This document shows positions 1 to 8,817 of a stretch of DNA of 64,000 nt, piece by piece (position 1 is the first letter of the stretch; each line of letters starts with the position of its first letter). The notes below the pieces were generated by a model, which was not told where the DNA came from, ran no database searches, and saw only the letters and a program-made list of their open reading frames with translations. This DNA is from Verrucomicrobiaceae bacterium (GTDB lineage: Bacteria; Verrucomicrobiota; Verrucomicrobiia; Verrucomicrobiales; Verrucomicrobiaceae). Location: contig JAIBCL010000007.1 of assembly GCA_019694165.1 (NCBI GenBank), positions 186,001 through 250,000 on the forward strand. The letters are read 5' to 3'. A program made the translations under genes and the position numbers.

Positions 1-286
1 CCTCGACCGTGGAGCCGAGCTTGTCGAGCAGCGCGAGCACCTGGCTGGAGTTGTCGAAGAGAACTTCGTCCCACAATTTGGCATCCGTTGAAGAGACGAG
101 TGCCACGACATCCACCCACGCGCCGTCGCGACAGAGGAGAAACATCTTTTGCTTAACGGTCATGTCGCCCGGAGCGACACCGTTTTGCACAGCGATGACC
201 GGACCGGGCTTGCCGGAGTCATTGCCGAGATTGAGGACATGCGCGTTCGTGTAGTGGTTGGTGATGGTAGGCATGGCTGCGACCAT
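1..286 (-). CDS. Partial secreted protein of unknown function (runs off left edge)
   Basis: The minus-strand frame stays open from position 379 to the window edge and reads as a plausible protein: 'MPTITNHYTNAHVLNLG' near the start and 'LWDEVLFDNSSQVLALL' towards the edge. The first in-frame ATG is at 286. Upstream of it, in the same frame (about 290-355), lies a basic then hydrophobic stretch (IGKCCAWIVLLALLL) that looks like a signal peptide, but it has no in-frame ATG or GTG before the TAG at 380-382. The true start may be a TTG (317-319) or a rare codon, or the 5' end may be frameshifted. No family was recognised. Confidence 0.5.
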   Translation of the reverse strand, partial: MVAAMPTITNHYTNAHVLNLGNDSGKPGPVIAVQNGVAPGDMTVKQKMFLLCRDGAWVDVVALVSSTDAKLWDEVLFDNSSQVLALLDKLGSTVE

Positions 287-405
287 GGTAGAGTCGCCGC
301 CAAAGGACTGTCGAAGCAAAAGTGCCAGGAGGACAATCCAGGCACAGCATTTGCCGATCCTACGGGACCGGTTTCCGGGCTAGTGGGCAAACCTTGTTCG
401 CCGAT

Positions 406-1674
406 TTAGTTGAGCGGCCCTTTGATCAGCTTGTCCTGAACGCGGAAGCCGCGCTCATCGAGTTGCTGCCTGAGCGTCGGTGACATGGCTCCCGTGAGGA
501 CGACGGTGACGGAAGGCGCTTTCACGCCGTTGATCTTCACGTTCTCGAGTCCGTTGGCGAAGCTCTCGGAACGCGGGGACCACATGGCGTAGTCCCATTG
601 CAAAGCGACCATCACGCCGCCATCGGGTGCGATGCAGACGGGGAAGCCGTTCAGGAGCACGATGTGATCGACGGTGAGTCCGTGTGCGTGTGCATGGCCG
701 ATGAGTCGCGCGGTCTGTTCGTAAAAGGTGGCGTCGGCTTCGTTCTCGCACATGGCGGTGGCGTCACGAATGATGATGTCGCGGCCTTTGACTCCGGTCA
801 TTTTCTCCAGCGCGGTGACGATGCGCGTCTGATGCGTCGGTGAGAGATGGGGATTCGCAAGGAAGGCTTCGGCATCCTTCGCGCTGATGCCCATGTCCTT
901 GAGTTTGCCGAGGTTCACTTTGCGCAGATCGAGTGGCGAGCTGGTGGCGACGAGCGAGGTTGTCGCATCGATCGCTGACACGGCGGAGATGGCTGAGCCT
1001 GCGGCGCCGCCGACAGGCAGGGTCGCGGCCTTCACCGTCAGTTTACCCGCGAAAATTACCCAGGCGACGCGATCCAACTCGGCCTGCAGGACCTCGTTAG
1101 AGCTGTACGGGTTCACGCCCAGTTCCGCGCATAGTTCGCGCTTCGTTTGCGAGACGCCGGCGGCATTCTTCACGAGTCCGCCTTCACCTGTGCTGCGATC
1201 ACGGCCTGAGACGGCTTCTTTGGTGCCACGGCCGATGCGACCGATGAACTTGCCCACGCCTTTGGGTACCCCAACGACGGTATCGACCGGAGCGGTGAGA
1301 AAGTCTCCCGCCACATCGAACGGCAGTTTGGCCGCTTCCTTGAATCCTTCCGCATACTGACTCGTGTTCGACATTTCACGCAGCTTCGCCAGCGCCTGAA
1401 TCTCGCGCACGCGGTCTTCGAGCATCTGATTGCCCTGAGCGACGAACGTTCCGAACTGCGAGTCGATGATGAAGCGGTTCGCGCCCATGTAGGGCACGAC
1501 TTCATCGCGCACATTGTGATTCGGGCTGGCTAGATAGGGCAGTTGAAGAATCTCACCGGCTTTCAGCGCAGGCACGTCGTAGCCGGCGGCGTCGGTGGGG
1601 GCTGATTGCGCGGAGGCAGTCGAACTGATCAGGAGGAGAGGAGCGGACGCGAATGCGATGAACGGGAGTTTCAT
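406..1674 (-). CDS. Secreted hypothetical protein, 422 aa
   Basis: The protein opens with a clear Sec signal peptide (MKLPFIAF... cleaved near ASA-Q, residue 22). The mature part has no domain I recognise: a charged helical region (residues 60-110), a glycine-rich stretch (about 115-170), a hydrophobic Ala/Gly/Ser segment near 205-240 that could be a hairpin or membrane-active helix, and a C-terminal alpha/beta-looking region with 'HAHAHGLTVDHIVLLNG'. It is the last gene of a minus-strand run with the two genes upstream (gaps of 37 and 45 bp), so it is probably co-transcribed with the outer-membrane-type protein at 1712-3082. Function unknown. Confidence 0.85.
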   Translation of the reverse strand: MKLPFIAFASAPLLLISSTASAQSAPTDAAGYDVPALKAGEILQLPYLASPNHNVRDEVVPYMGANRFIIDSQFGTFVAQGNQMLEDRVREIQALAKLREMSNTSQYAEGFKEAAKLPFDVAGDFLTAPVDTVVGVPKGVGKFIGRIGRGTKEAVSGRDRSTGEGGLVKNAAGVSQTKRELCAELGVNPYSSNEVLQAELDRVAWVIFAGKLTVKAATLPVGGAAGSAISAVSAIDATTSLVATSSPLDLRKVNLGKLKDMGISAKDAEAFLANPHLSPTHQTRIVTALEKMTGVKGRDIIIRDATAMCENEADATFYEQTARLIGHAHAHGLTVDHIVLLNGFPVCIAPDGGVMVALQWDYAMWSPRSESFANGLENVKINGVKAPSVTVVLTGAMSPTLRQQLDERGFRVQDKLIKGPLN

Positions 1675-1711
1675 GGAAACGATATTGTTGGGTCGATGGG
1701 GGAAAAGATAA

Positions 1712-3082
1712 TTAGAACTTCTTGGCGATGTTCAGCACGAACATGTCGCCTTTGAAGCGGTCGCGGGCGGCATACTCGTGCATCCAGCGCATGGTGAGAG
1801 CGGCGTTCCACTTCACCTGCGCGAGGCCGAGCTGCACGCCGAAGGCATGAACTTCGTCATGCACATTGGCATCATAAGTGACGTCGCTGCCGCGATCGTC
1901 AGAGACCTGCCAGATGTCATAACCGCCGACGCCGATGTCAGCGAGCCAGGTCATGTTCTTGTTCAGCGGCACATACTGGCTGACGCCCCAGTTCACCGTG
2001 AGATTGCTGCCGGGGCGGATGTCGGCGCCTTCCTTGTTGCCATGCACTTCGTAGGTCGTGGCGACCGTGATGGCGGTGCCCTTCGACTTCCAAGGATACC
2101 ACGCGGCGGCGAGCTGGGTTTGATTCGTCCAGAAGCCCATGCCGGTGTTGTCGAGCGCGCCTTCTGCGTAGTGACCAGTGGGAGCGTAGAAGCCGTCGCT
2201 CAGGGCAATGTCATAGTGATCGCCCGCCCAGCCGAGCCACAACGGCTGCACATAGAGGTCACCGAGATCGGTGCGCGAGTCTTTGATAGTGAAGTCGATG
2301 TCTTGATGAAGGTTCAGCTCGCCGCTGAAATCCTTCGTGATGGTCTTCGACTTCGTAGTCGTCGCGGTGAGCGAAGTGCTGCCGCTCTTGAGTTGCACCG
2401 TTTTGCCGCGTGGCGTGGTGGCTGAGAGCGTGCCGGCGACCGTCGAACTCAAGCCAAGATTTGCGATGGCATTCAGCGAGAGCTGTCCATTCACTCGCGC
2501 GGAGAAATCAGCGGTGCCTTTGATTCGCGCGTCGATGCTCATGTCCACGATCGGCAAGCTCACAAGGGCGGCGAGTTTTGCGCCGAGCACCTTCGTTTCG
2601 CTCACCCAGATGAAAGTGGGAGCGATGCCGGAGATGCGCACATCGAGATCCTCTATGTGTGCTTTGATGAGAGCTTCGGCCTGCAATTGCGCCGTGGCGT
2701 GCGCATTGATGTCGAGCGAGGCGGAGAGGGCCGTGGTGCCGTCGAGCGTGGCGCCTAGGTCGAGATGGCTGCCTTGCAAATTCAGCGTAACACCGGAGTT
2801 GCGTGCTTTTTCGAGTCCAAAGCTCGCCGAGCCGCTGATCGTGCGAGAGAGGTCAAGCGAGCGTGCGATGGTCAGCTCACCTGGGACATTGCCGCTGCCG
2901 TTGCGGAACTCATCGCTCAGATAAGTGAAATCCATCTGCGAGTAGTAGAAGCCCGATGCAGCCGGCACGAAGAAGTCGCGCGTGCCGAAGATGCCAGGCT
3001 GAAAGTGATTGAGTTCGCTGGCGCCAGCGGCCGTTATGACGGCGCATAAGCAGGCAATTGGAGTGGAGCAGCGTGTTTTCAT
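1712..3082 (-). CDS. Putative outer-membrane transporter, phenol MetA-degradation family-like
   Basis: 456 aa with a Sec signal peptide (MKTRCSTPIACLCAVITAAG). The first 60 residues ('FQPGIFGTRDFFVPAASGFYY...') and the C-terminal 180 residues ('GFYAPTGHY', 'NQTQLAAAWYPW', 'GVSQYVPL', 'IGVGGYDIWQVSDD', ending in aromatic-terminated IAKKF) follow the pattern of the 'putative MetA-pathway of phenol degradation' family, thought to be outer-membrane beta barrels. A low-complexity Ser/Thr/Ala middle (about 80-240) is an insertion relative to the usual 300-residue members. The terminal Phe fits a barrel assembly signal. Substrate unknown; the neighbouring DUF1254 and sulfatase genes suggest catabolism of an organic or sulfated compound, which is inference. 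Confidence 0.75.
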   Translation of the reverse strand: MKTRCSTPIACLCAVITAAGASELNHFQPGIFGTRDFFVPAASGFYYSQMDFTYLSDEFRNGSGNVPGELTIARSLDLSRTISGSASFGLEKARNSGVTLNLQGSHLDLGATLDGTTALSASLDINAHATAQLQAEALIKAHIEDLDVRISGIAPTFIWVSETKVLGAKLAALVSLPIVDMSIDARIKGTADFSARVNGQLSLNAIANLGLSSTVAGTLSATTPRGKTVQLKSGSTSLTATTTKSKTITKDFSGELNLHQDIDFTIKDSRTDLGDLYVQPLWLGWAGDHYDIALSDGFYAPTGHYAEGALDNTGMGFWTNQTQLAAAWYPWKSKGTAITVATTYEVHGNKEGADIRPGSNLTVNWGVSQYVPLNKNMTWLADIGVGGYDIWQVSDDRGSDVTYDANVHDEVHAFGVQLGLAQVKWNAALTMRWMHEYAARDRFKGDMFVLNIAKKF

Positions 3083-3127
3083 GATGTGGGTAAGTCGGAC
3101 GGTGAAGAAGGCGTGATCGTGCCGCGA

Positions 3128-4543
3128 TCACTCCGCGCGCTTCAGCGGCGGCTGCTTCCACTTATCGCTGGTCGCCTCGTACTTCGGCCAGTAGAGGCGC
3201 AGCACGGCCATGAACGGGCCGCTTGGCGCGGGCAGCCAGTTGGACTCCATGTCCTTGCCAGGCGACTCGCGTTGAACGTAAAGCGTGAGTCCGCCGTCAG
3301 CGTCGCGTTTGAAGTCGGGCAACATCGGCGAGTTGAGGAGATAGCGGTTGAGCGGATTGGCCACGAGCAGGCTGGAGGGCATTTCATACATCGTCAGCGA
3401 CCAGAACGCGTTGACTGGCGGCAACTGGCCCGGCGCAAACCGCAGCGTGTAGCAGTTCTTCGAGGCATCCAGCTTCGCGCCGTCAGCGTCGAGTGTGTAG
3501 ACCGGATACATCGCCTCCGCCTTCGAATTGCCGTAGATGCCGAGGACTGCGGCGGCCATGCGGTAGAGATAGTTGTTCTTCAAATACTCCCGCGTACCGA
3601 AGATGTCGCCACTGGTCACCTCACCCGTGTCCATCTTGGCCGCCTTGAACTCACCCAGCGTCTGCCACGCGTCCGCCATGCCGTCCTCAACCGCCTTGCG
3701 CATTTCGGAGGAGAGCTTCCCGTCGTCAAAGGTCTTCCCCGCGCCGATGCCGAGCGTGGCAAAACGCGGCATCAGATCCCTCTCTGAGGGATGCACAGGG
3801 CAGAATTGGAGCACGAAGTTCAGGACATTGAAAAACTCCGGCGAGGTCTTCTGCTGCTCCGGGGTGAGCGGCTTCAGGAATTCAATCTTCGGCGCGGCGA
3901 CGGACGCGGGCTGGCCGAGGAACTGTGAAAGCGATCGCACCTGATAGCCCGCCTGGATCTTCTTCACGTTGTCGAGGTCGTCCGGCCGGAAGAGCTGGGT
4001 GCGATAGACCGCCAGGGCAAGCTCTGTCTCCGCAGGGATCACCTGCTTCACGCCCTCGGGCTTCGCGCCCTTCCAGCCCGGGCCGGCGATGAGGAAACTG
4101 CCGCCCTCGTTGCCCGTCGTGCGGCTTCCGAGGTAGGCAAAGTTGTGCGTGTAGGCATCAATCAACTGCACCGAGAAATACCGGCCCTTCTCGATGGGCG
4201 GCACGGTGAGCACGATCGGCTCGGCGCGCAGGTCGAGGCCGACCATGGAATAGGGTGTGTCGGAGTTGGGCGTCTGCACCGCCTTGTCCTCGGGGGTGAA
4301 GACACGCGGCATGTTGCGGATTTCATTCCACGTCGCCTTGAACTCGGGACTGCTGCGATCCACGTAATAGGCGTATTGGATGCGGTAGCCATCCACCATC
4401 GGGAAGCCGTAAATGTAGGCCTCCCTGGCAATGGCGCGGGCGTCGGCGGGCGCGATGTCCGCTGCGTCACTGCGGAGGGTGGATGTGGCCAGCGCACAGA
4501 CGAGTGCGGTAGCGAGAAGGTTGAGTTGGTGCGTTCTTTTCAT
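3128..4543 (-). CDS. DUF1254/DUF1214 domain protein, secreted
   Basis: 471 aa. The ATG at 4543 is chosen over one 33 bp upstream because it is preceded by a strong ribosome site (AAGGAGA, 8 nt away) and begins a signal peptide (MKRTHQLNLLATALVCALA). DUF1254 covers about residues 30-170 (AREAYIYGFPMVDGYR, TPNSDTPYSM, KGRYFSVQLIDAYTHNFAYLG) and DUF1214 about 350-460 (NCYTLRFAPGQLPPVNAFWSLTMY). The family is common in bacteria, secreted, and lacks an agreed biochemical role. It lies 71 bp downstream of the sulfatase and 45 bp upstream of the putative outer-membrane transporter, so a four-gene unit is likely. Confidence 0.9.
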   Translation of the reverse strand: MKRTHQLNLLATALVCALATSTLRSDAADIAPADARAIAREAYIYGFPMVDGYRIQYAYYVDRSSPEFKATWNEIRNMPRVFTPEDKAVQTPNSDTPYSMVGLDLRAEPIVLTVPPIEKGRYFSVQLIDAYTHNFAYLGSRTTGNEGGSFLIAGPGWKGAKPEGVKQVIPAETELALAVYRTQLFRPDDLDNVKKIQAGYQVRSLSQFLGQPASVAAPKIEFLKPLTPEQQKTSPEFFNVLNFVLQFCPVHPSERDLMPRFATLGIGAGKTFDDGKLSSEMRKAVEDGMADAWQTLGEFKAAKMDTGEVTSGDIFGTREYLKNNYLYRMAAAVLGIYGNSKAEAMYPVYTLDADGAKLDASKNCYTLRFAPGQLPPVNAFWSLTMYEMPSSLLVANPLNRYLLNSPMLPDFKRDADGGLTLYVQRESPGKDMESNWLPAPSGPFMAVLRLYWPKYEATSDKWKQPPLKRAE

Positions 4544-4563
4544 GGTTGTTCTCCTTCCTTCTT
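4536..4563 (-). promoter_or_regulatory. Ribosome binding site deciding the DUF1254 start
   Basis: Read on the minus strand, GAAGGAAGGAGAACAACC precedes the ATG at 4543. The AAGGAG core is at ideal spacing, and no comparable site precedes the longer in-frame start at 4576. Confidence 0.8.
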
Positions 4564-4614
4564 CGGTCATTGCCACTCCTGCCGCTGAGCTGCGGGGACG
4601 CAGGCAAGGCGCGG

Positions 4615-6981
4615 TTATTTTTTGGGATACGCGATCTTGGTCGTGCCGATGGTGCCGTTGAATTTGAATGGCGCGGCGTCGAAGTAGTCGAGCGACACCG
4701 GCGAGCCGAGGTCACTGCCGATGTCGAGGCAGTCCTGGGCGGTGAAGGAGAGCGGCGCGGTGATGGGCACGCGACCTTCGGCCGCGGTCTTGCCGTTGAC
4801 CTTGAGCGTGACATCCATCGGGGCGCCGGCCTTGGGCGCGACCAGCTTGGATTCGACTTCGAGCTTCGACTTGCCAGTCGGGAGCTTTCCCTTGGCCGCG
4901 AGTTTCGTGCGCTGAATCTCGAACAGGTTGTATTCGTAGTGGAACGTGCCGTCCTTCACGTAGCAGGTGAGTCCGGCGGAAAAACCGCCGAGCGCGTAGA
5001 GCACCCCGTTGGCATTCTGCGGCACGTCCACCTCCATAGTGACAGTGTTGTTGAACTTCCCAAGCTTCGGAGCGGTGAACTCCGGCATGCCGGTGACGGG
5101 GCCGTTGAAGGTCCACTCGGTGTATGGCGTGGCAGGCGCGTCCTCCGGGTGGAAGATGGGCGTCCAAAGACCACCACCGATGGGCAGATCCTTGTTCTTG
5201 GCGGCTTCCACGAGGAAGAGGCTCTTCATCTGCGCGAGCTTCCCGGGCATTTTGGCGGCTAGGTCATTCGTCTGGCTCCAGTCCTCGTCGAGGTTGTAGA
5301 GTTCCCACACGTCGTTCTCGGGATTCCACGTCGCGATGCCGGGAGGGAGTCCCGGTACCCATGGGATGCGAGGGCCGAAGGTGCAGGCAAACCAGCCGTC
5401 GTTGTAGATGCCGCGGCTGGCCATGATGTCGAAAAACTGCGTCCTCCGGCGGCCCTTCGCCTTTGCGTCGTCAAACGTGTAAGCCATGCTGATGCCATCC
5501 ATTGGATCCTGCTCGACGGCATTCACCACGCGGGGCGGCGTGATTTTCGCGGCCTCGTAAATGGTGGGGACAATGTCGGTGACATGGTGGAACTGCGCGC
5601 GTGGCGTGTCGTCGTGTTTGATCTTCGCCGGCCAGGAGACGGCCATGTTCTGGCGCGTGCCGCCGAAGTGCGCGGCGACGAGCTTGGTGGATTTGTAGGG
5701 TGAGCTGCCGGCCCACGCCCAAGCGGCGTTGTAATGGTTGTCAGTCTTCGGCGAACCGAGGACATCGAGGCCGCCGAGTTCGTTCAGCACTTTGATGTGC
5801 TGGTCAATCGTGGTGGGGATGCCGTTTTGCGCGAGGAGTTCGGAGATGGTCCCGTTTTGACCTTCGGCAGAGTTGCCGTTGTCGCCGAGGATGTAGAAGA
5901 CGAGGGTGTTGTCGAGTTTGCCTTCCTTGTCGATCTCAGCGAGGATGCGTCCAGCGTGGTAATCAGCGTGCTCGGTGAACCCAGCCCAAATTTCCATGAG
6001 CCGGCGTTGGAATGGCTTTTGGTCCTCCGGGATTGAATCCCATGCGGGCAACGTGGGGGGGCGCGGCGTCAGTTGCGTGTTCTGCGGAATCCAGCCTTTA
6101 GCTTTTGCATTGGCAAAGACGCGCTCGCGATACCTGTCCCAGCCGTCGTCGAACTTGCCCTTATACTTGTCCGCCCACTCCTTCATGATGTGGTGCGGAC
6201 CGTGGGACGCGCCGGTGGCCCAATACATGAAGAATGGCTTGTCGGGCGAGAAAGCCTGTTGCTCGCGCAGCCAGTGGATGGCGTTGTCCGCAAGATCCTC
6301 CGTCAGGTGGTAGTAGTTGTGGCAGCCGGAGGTCTTGGGCGAGTGCTCCACGATGGTCGTGTTCTTCACCAGACGCGGTTCATATTGTGAAGCCTCGCCA
6401 GCTAGGAAGCCGTAAAAATACTCGAAGCCGTATCCCGCCGGCCAGTAGTCGAACGGACCCTTGGAGGTCGTCTGCTCTGCAGGCGTGTTGTGCCATTTCC
6501 CGAAGGCCGACGTATTGTAACCATAGTCTTTGAGCACTTCGGCAACGCACGCGGACGACTTAGGGATGGTGCCACTGAAACCGTCCCAGTCGTTGGCCAG
6601 CTCGCAAATCTGTCCGTTGCCGACGCGGGTGTGATTACGTCCGGTAAGCAGCGATGCGCGGGTGGGCGAGCACATAGCTGTGGAATGAAAGCGGTTGTAG
6701 GAAATGCCAGCTTTGGCGACGCGATCGAGCGTCGGCGTTCTAATTTCGCCGCCGTAGGTCGAGGCCACGCCCGGCCCGACATCGTCAATCAGGATGATGA
6801 GGACGTTTGGCGCGCCCGGTTGCAGCCGGGAGGGCGTAACGCGCTTATGGTGGGTCGAGTCCTTCATCGTCAGCCCCGCAGTGGAGGCGGACGGCGTGGG
6901 CGGGAACGGCAGGACTTCTTGTGCGCTTGCCATCAAGCCAAACGCTCCTAGCGCGCCAATCAGGATGTGCTTTGTGCTCAC
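4615..6981 (-). CDS. Arylsulfatase (type I, formylglycine-dependent), secreted
   Basis: About 788 aa from a GTG start at 6981, chosen because a signal peptide follows at once (STKHILIGALGAFGLMASA); an in-frame start 60 bp upstream would bury it. The formylglycine motif CSPTR is at residues 104-108, preceded by LIDDVGPG metal ligands and followed by FGKWH and the 'LGDNG' metal-binding strand. Such enzymes hydrolyse sulfate esters, with the cysteine converted to formylglycine. The architecture (long central region with 'AWAWAGSSPYKSTK' and a C-terminal beta-rich module) matches large arylsulfatases of 750-800 aa. It is probably periplasmic or secreted, and substrate is unknown. No maturase is seen nearby. 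There is no strong ribosome site before the GTG. Confidence 0.93.
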   Translation of the reverse strand: MSTKHILIGALGAFGLMASAQEVLPFPPTPSASTAGLTMKDSTHHKRVTPSRLQPGAPNVLIILIDDVGPGVASTYGGEIRTPTLDRVAKAGISYNRFHSTAMCSPTRASLLTGRNHTRVGNGQICELANDWDGFSGTIPKSSACVAEVLKDYGYNTSAFGKWHNTPAEQTTSKGPFDYWPAGYGFEYFYGFLAGEASQYEPRLVKNTTIVEHSPKTSGCHNYYHLTEDLADNAIHWLREQQAFSPDKPFFMYWATGASHGPHHIMKEWADKYKGKFDDGWDRYRERVFANAKAKGWIPQNTQLTPRPPTLPAWDSIPEDQKPFQRRLMEIWAGFTEHADYHAGRILAEIDKEGKLDNTLVFYILGDNGNSAEGQNGTISELLAQNGIPTTIDQHIKVLNELGGLDVLGSPKTDNHYNAAWAWAGSSPYKSTKLVAAHFGGTRQNMAVSWPAKIKHDDTPRAQFHHVTDIVPTIYEAAKITPPRVVNAVEQDPMDGISMAYTFDDAKAKGRRRTQFFDIMASRGIYNDGWFACTFGPRIPWVPGLPPGIATWNPENDVWELYNLDEDWSQTNDLAAKMPGKLAQMKSLFLVEAAKNKDLPIGGGLWTPIFHPEDAPATPYTEWTFNGPVTGMPEFTAPKLGKFNNTVTMEVDVPQNANGVLYALGGFSAGLTCYVKDGTFHYEYNLFEIQRTKLAAKGKLPTGKSKLEVESKLVAPKAGAPMDVTLKVNGKTAAEGRVPITAPLSFTAQDCLDIGSDLGSPVSLDYFDAAPFKFNGTIGTTKIAYPKK

Positions 6982-7114
6982 GGGATTCAGTTGGTAACAC
7001 TGCGGTAGCAATCGCTCTGCTCGCTGATCACCATGTCCCATCGGCCACGCGGAATCTCGCCGCCGCTTGTTCTATCGCAGCCAGAATTTGCCGCGGATAG
7101 TAGATCCCTGATCT

Positions 7115-7327
7115 CTACTTGAACAACCGCGCCGGCAGTTCCGCGATCTCTTCTTTGCTGAGTTTGCCGTCATTGTTGGCGTCGAGTTTCTTGAACATGG
7201 CCTCGCCGCCTTCGGTGAAGTCTTTCCGGCTCACGAGCTTGCTGGCGTATTTGTCAAAAGCCATCACGATCCGCTTGATCAGGGCCGCGACGAGCTTCGG
7301 CCCAATGTCGCCGAGGTCATCGCTCAA
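7115..7327 (-). CDS. Small EF-hand protein
   Basis: 70 aa from a TTG start with AAAAGGTGAA just upstream. Residues 46-60 form a canonical EF-hand loop (LDANNDGKLSKEE: D-x-N-x-D-G-x-L-x-x-x-E), so it probably binds calcium. The N-terminal 40 residues are helical and amphipathic and have no recognised domain. It could also be the C-terminal remnant of a larger secreted EF-hand protein, since no signal peptide is present. It lies 134 bp upstream of the sulfatase start on the same strand. Confidence 0.6.
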   Translation of the reverse strand: MSDDLGDIGPKLVAALIKRIVMAFDKYASKLVSRKDFTEGGEAMFKKLDANNDGKLSKEEIAELPARLFK

Positions 7328-7491
7328 TTCACCTTTTCAGATCGTTGCACGCGTCGTCACGCTTGGTTTCGGGCGCCGGCGTCTTCCACGACAGCAAATC
7401 CGGCCGGGGCATGCGTCACATCAGAACCCCGGGGCATTTCGCATTCGCCTCATGCGAATTCCCGGGTGAAGGGCACCGGCAGCGTGGATGT

Positions 7492-8619
7492 TCACTCCAG
7501 CCATCGGATGCACGAGGGCATGGGCATCTCGACGGGGGATCCGGCCTTCTTAAGCGCGCCAGTCGCGGCGTCGATGGCGAAGACGACGAGGTTGTTCCCC
7601 GGCATGTTCGCGCAGAGCAGCCATCGGCCATCGGGCGTGACAAGGAGGTTCTGCGGGCCTTTGCCTTGGCTGGGTTCGATCTTGACCAAGGTCAGCCGGC
7701 CGTCGTCGGCGATGCGATAGCAGGCGATGCTGTCGTGGCCGCGATTGGTGCCGTAAAGATGCTTGCCGTCGGGCGTGATCTTCACGTCCGCCGTGTAGCT
7801 CTTGCCGGTAAAGCCGGCTGGCAATGTGGCGATGGTTTGCTTTTCCTTCAGCGTGCCGTCGGCGGCGTTCCAATCGAACACGGTGACGGTGTTGGCGAGT
7901 TCGTTGATGGCGTAAACGTGCCGGCCATCCGGATGAAAGGTGATGTGGCGCGGGCCGGAGCCGGGCTGCATCTTTGCGAAGGGCTGGGCTTCACCCGGCG
8001 AGAGTTTCGTTTCCGAGACATCCAGCTTGTAGATCATGATCTTGTCGATTCCCAGATCAGCGGCGAGCGCGAAACGATTGTCGGGGCTGATGACGATGCT
8101 GTGAGCGTTCGGCCCCTTCTGTCGCTCGGGATTCACGCTGGAGCCGCTGTGCTGGAAAAACGAAGCTGCCTCCGCCAGCGAGCCGTCGGACTTCACCGGC
8201 AGTGATGCGACGCTGCCTGAGGAGTAGTTTGCCACCACAACCGCTTTTCCTGTCGCATCCGTGTCGAGGTAGCACGATGAGGTGCCGCGCGATGATGCCC
8301 GGCCCAGCCGCATCAGCCGGCCTTCTTTGCCGATGGCATATGCGGCGACAAACTCGTCCACCTCGTCGCCAAAGTTCGCGGCGTCGATGGAGTAGAGGAA
8401 ACGACCGTCTCTCGAGAGCGCGAGGAAGAAGGGATTCTGGACATCGGTGGTGCGGTGCAACGGCTTGAGCACGCCGGCCGTCGAGTCGAAATGAAAGGCG
8501 TGAATGCCGGCCTTGTCTCCGGATGCGAATGCGGAGACGAAGACGACGGGATCGCCGGCGCGTGCGAGTGGAGCCGTGGTCATGAGTGCAACAATGGTGA
8601 GACGAAGAATGGATGACAT
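7492..8619 (-). CDS. Lactonase-type seven-bladed beta-propeller protein, secreted
   Basis: 375 aa with a signal peptide (MSSILRLTIVALMTTAPLARA). The body has regularly spaced propeller strands of the 6-phosphogluconolactonase (Lactonase, PF10282) type: 'LALSRDGRFLYSID', 'GKAVVVANYSSGSVASLPV', 'PDNRFALAADLGIDKI', 'GPRHITFHPDGRHVYAINELANTVTVF', 'ITPDGKHLYGTNRGHDSIACY', 'PQNLLVTPDGRWLLCANMPGNNLVVF'. The cytosolic enzyme hydrolyses 6-phosphogluconolactone; exported relatives like this one probably act on other lactones or are structural. It stands alone, with about 200 bp of non-coding DNA on its 5' side. Confidence 0.88.
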   Translation of the reverse strand: MSSILRLTIVALMTTAPLARAGDPVVFVSAFASGDKAGIHAFHFDSTAGVLKPLHRTTDVQNPFFLALSRDGRFLYSIDAANFGDEVDEFVAAYAIGKEGRLMRLGRASSRGTSSCYLDTDATGKAVVVANYSSGSVASLPVKSDGSLAEAASFFQHSGSSVNPERQKGPNAHSIVISPDNRFALAADLGIDKIMIYKLDVSETKLSPGEAQPFAKMQPGSGPRHITFHPDGRHVYAINELANTVTVFDWNAADGTLKEKQTIATLPAGFTGKSYTADVKITPDGKHLYGTNRGHDSIACYRIADDGRLTLVKIEPSQGKGPQNLLVTPDGRWLLCANMPGNNLVVFAIDAATGALKKAGSPVEMPMPSCIRWLE

Positions 8620-8817
8620 GGAGTGCGAATGCGTGGTTTACGATACCGGGACGCGCAGTCTGGCTCCTGCCGGGCAGATTTCAGCGCCGACGACGACACA
8701 TGTGTGCTTCAGGGCAATGCAAGCCGGCTTGATCCCTCCATGAGCATGGCGCGGGGGCCGATGCGTGGCGCCACGGAGCGGGAACGAGCGGCCCTCATCG
8801 CCCGCTCGAGCAGCAAC

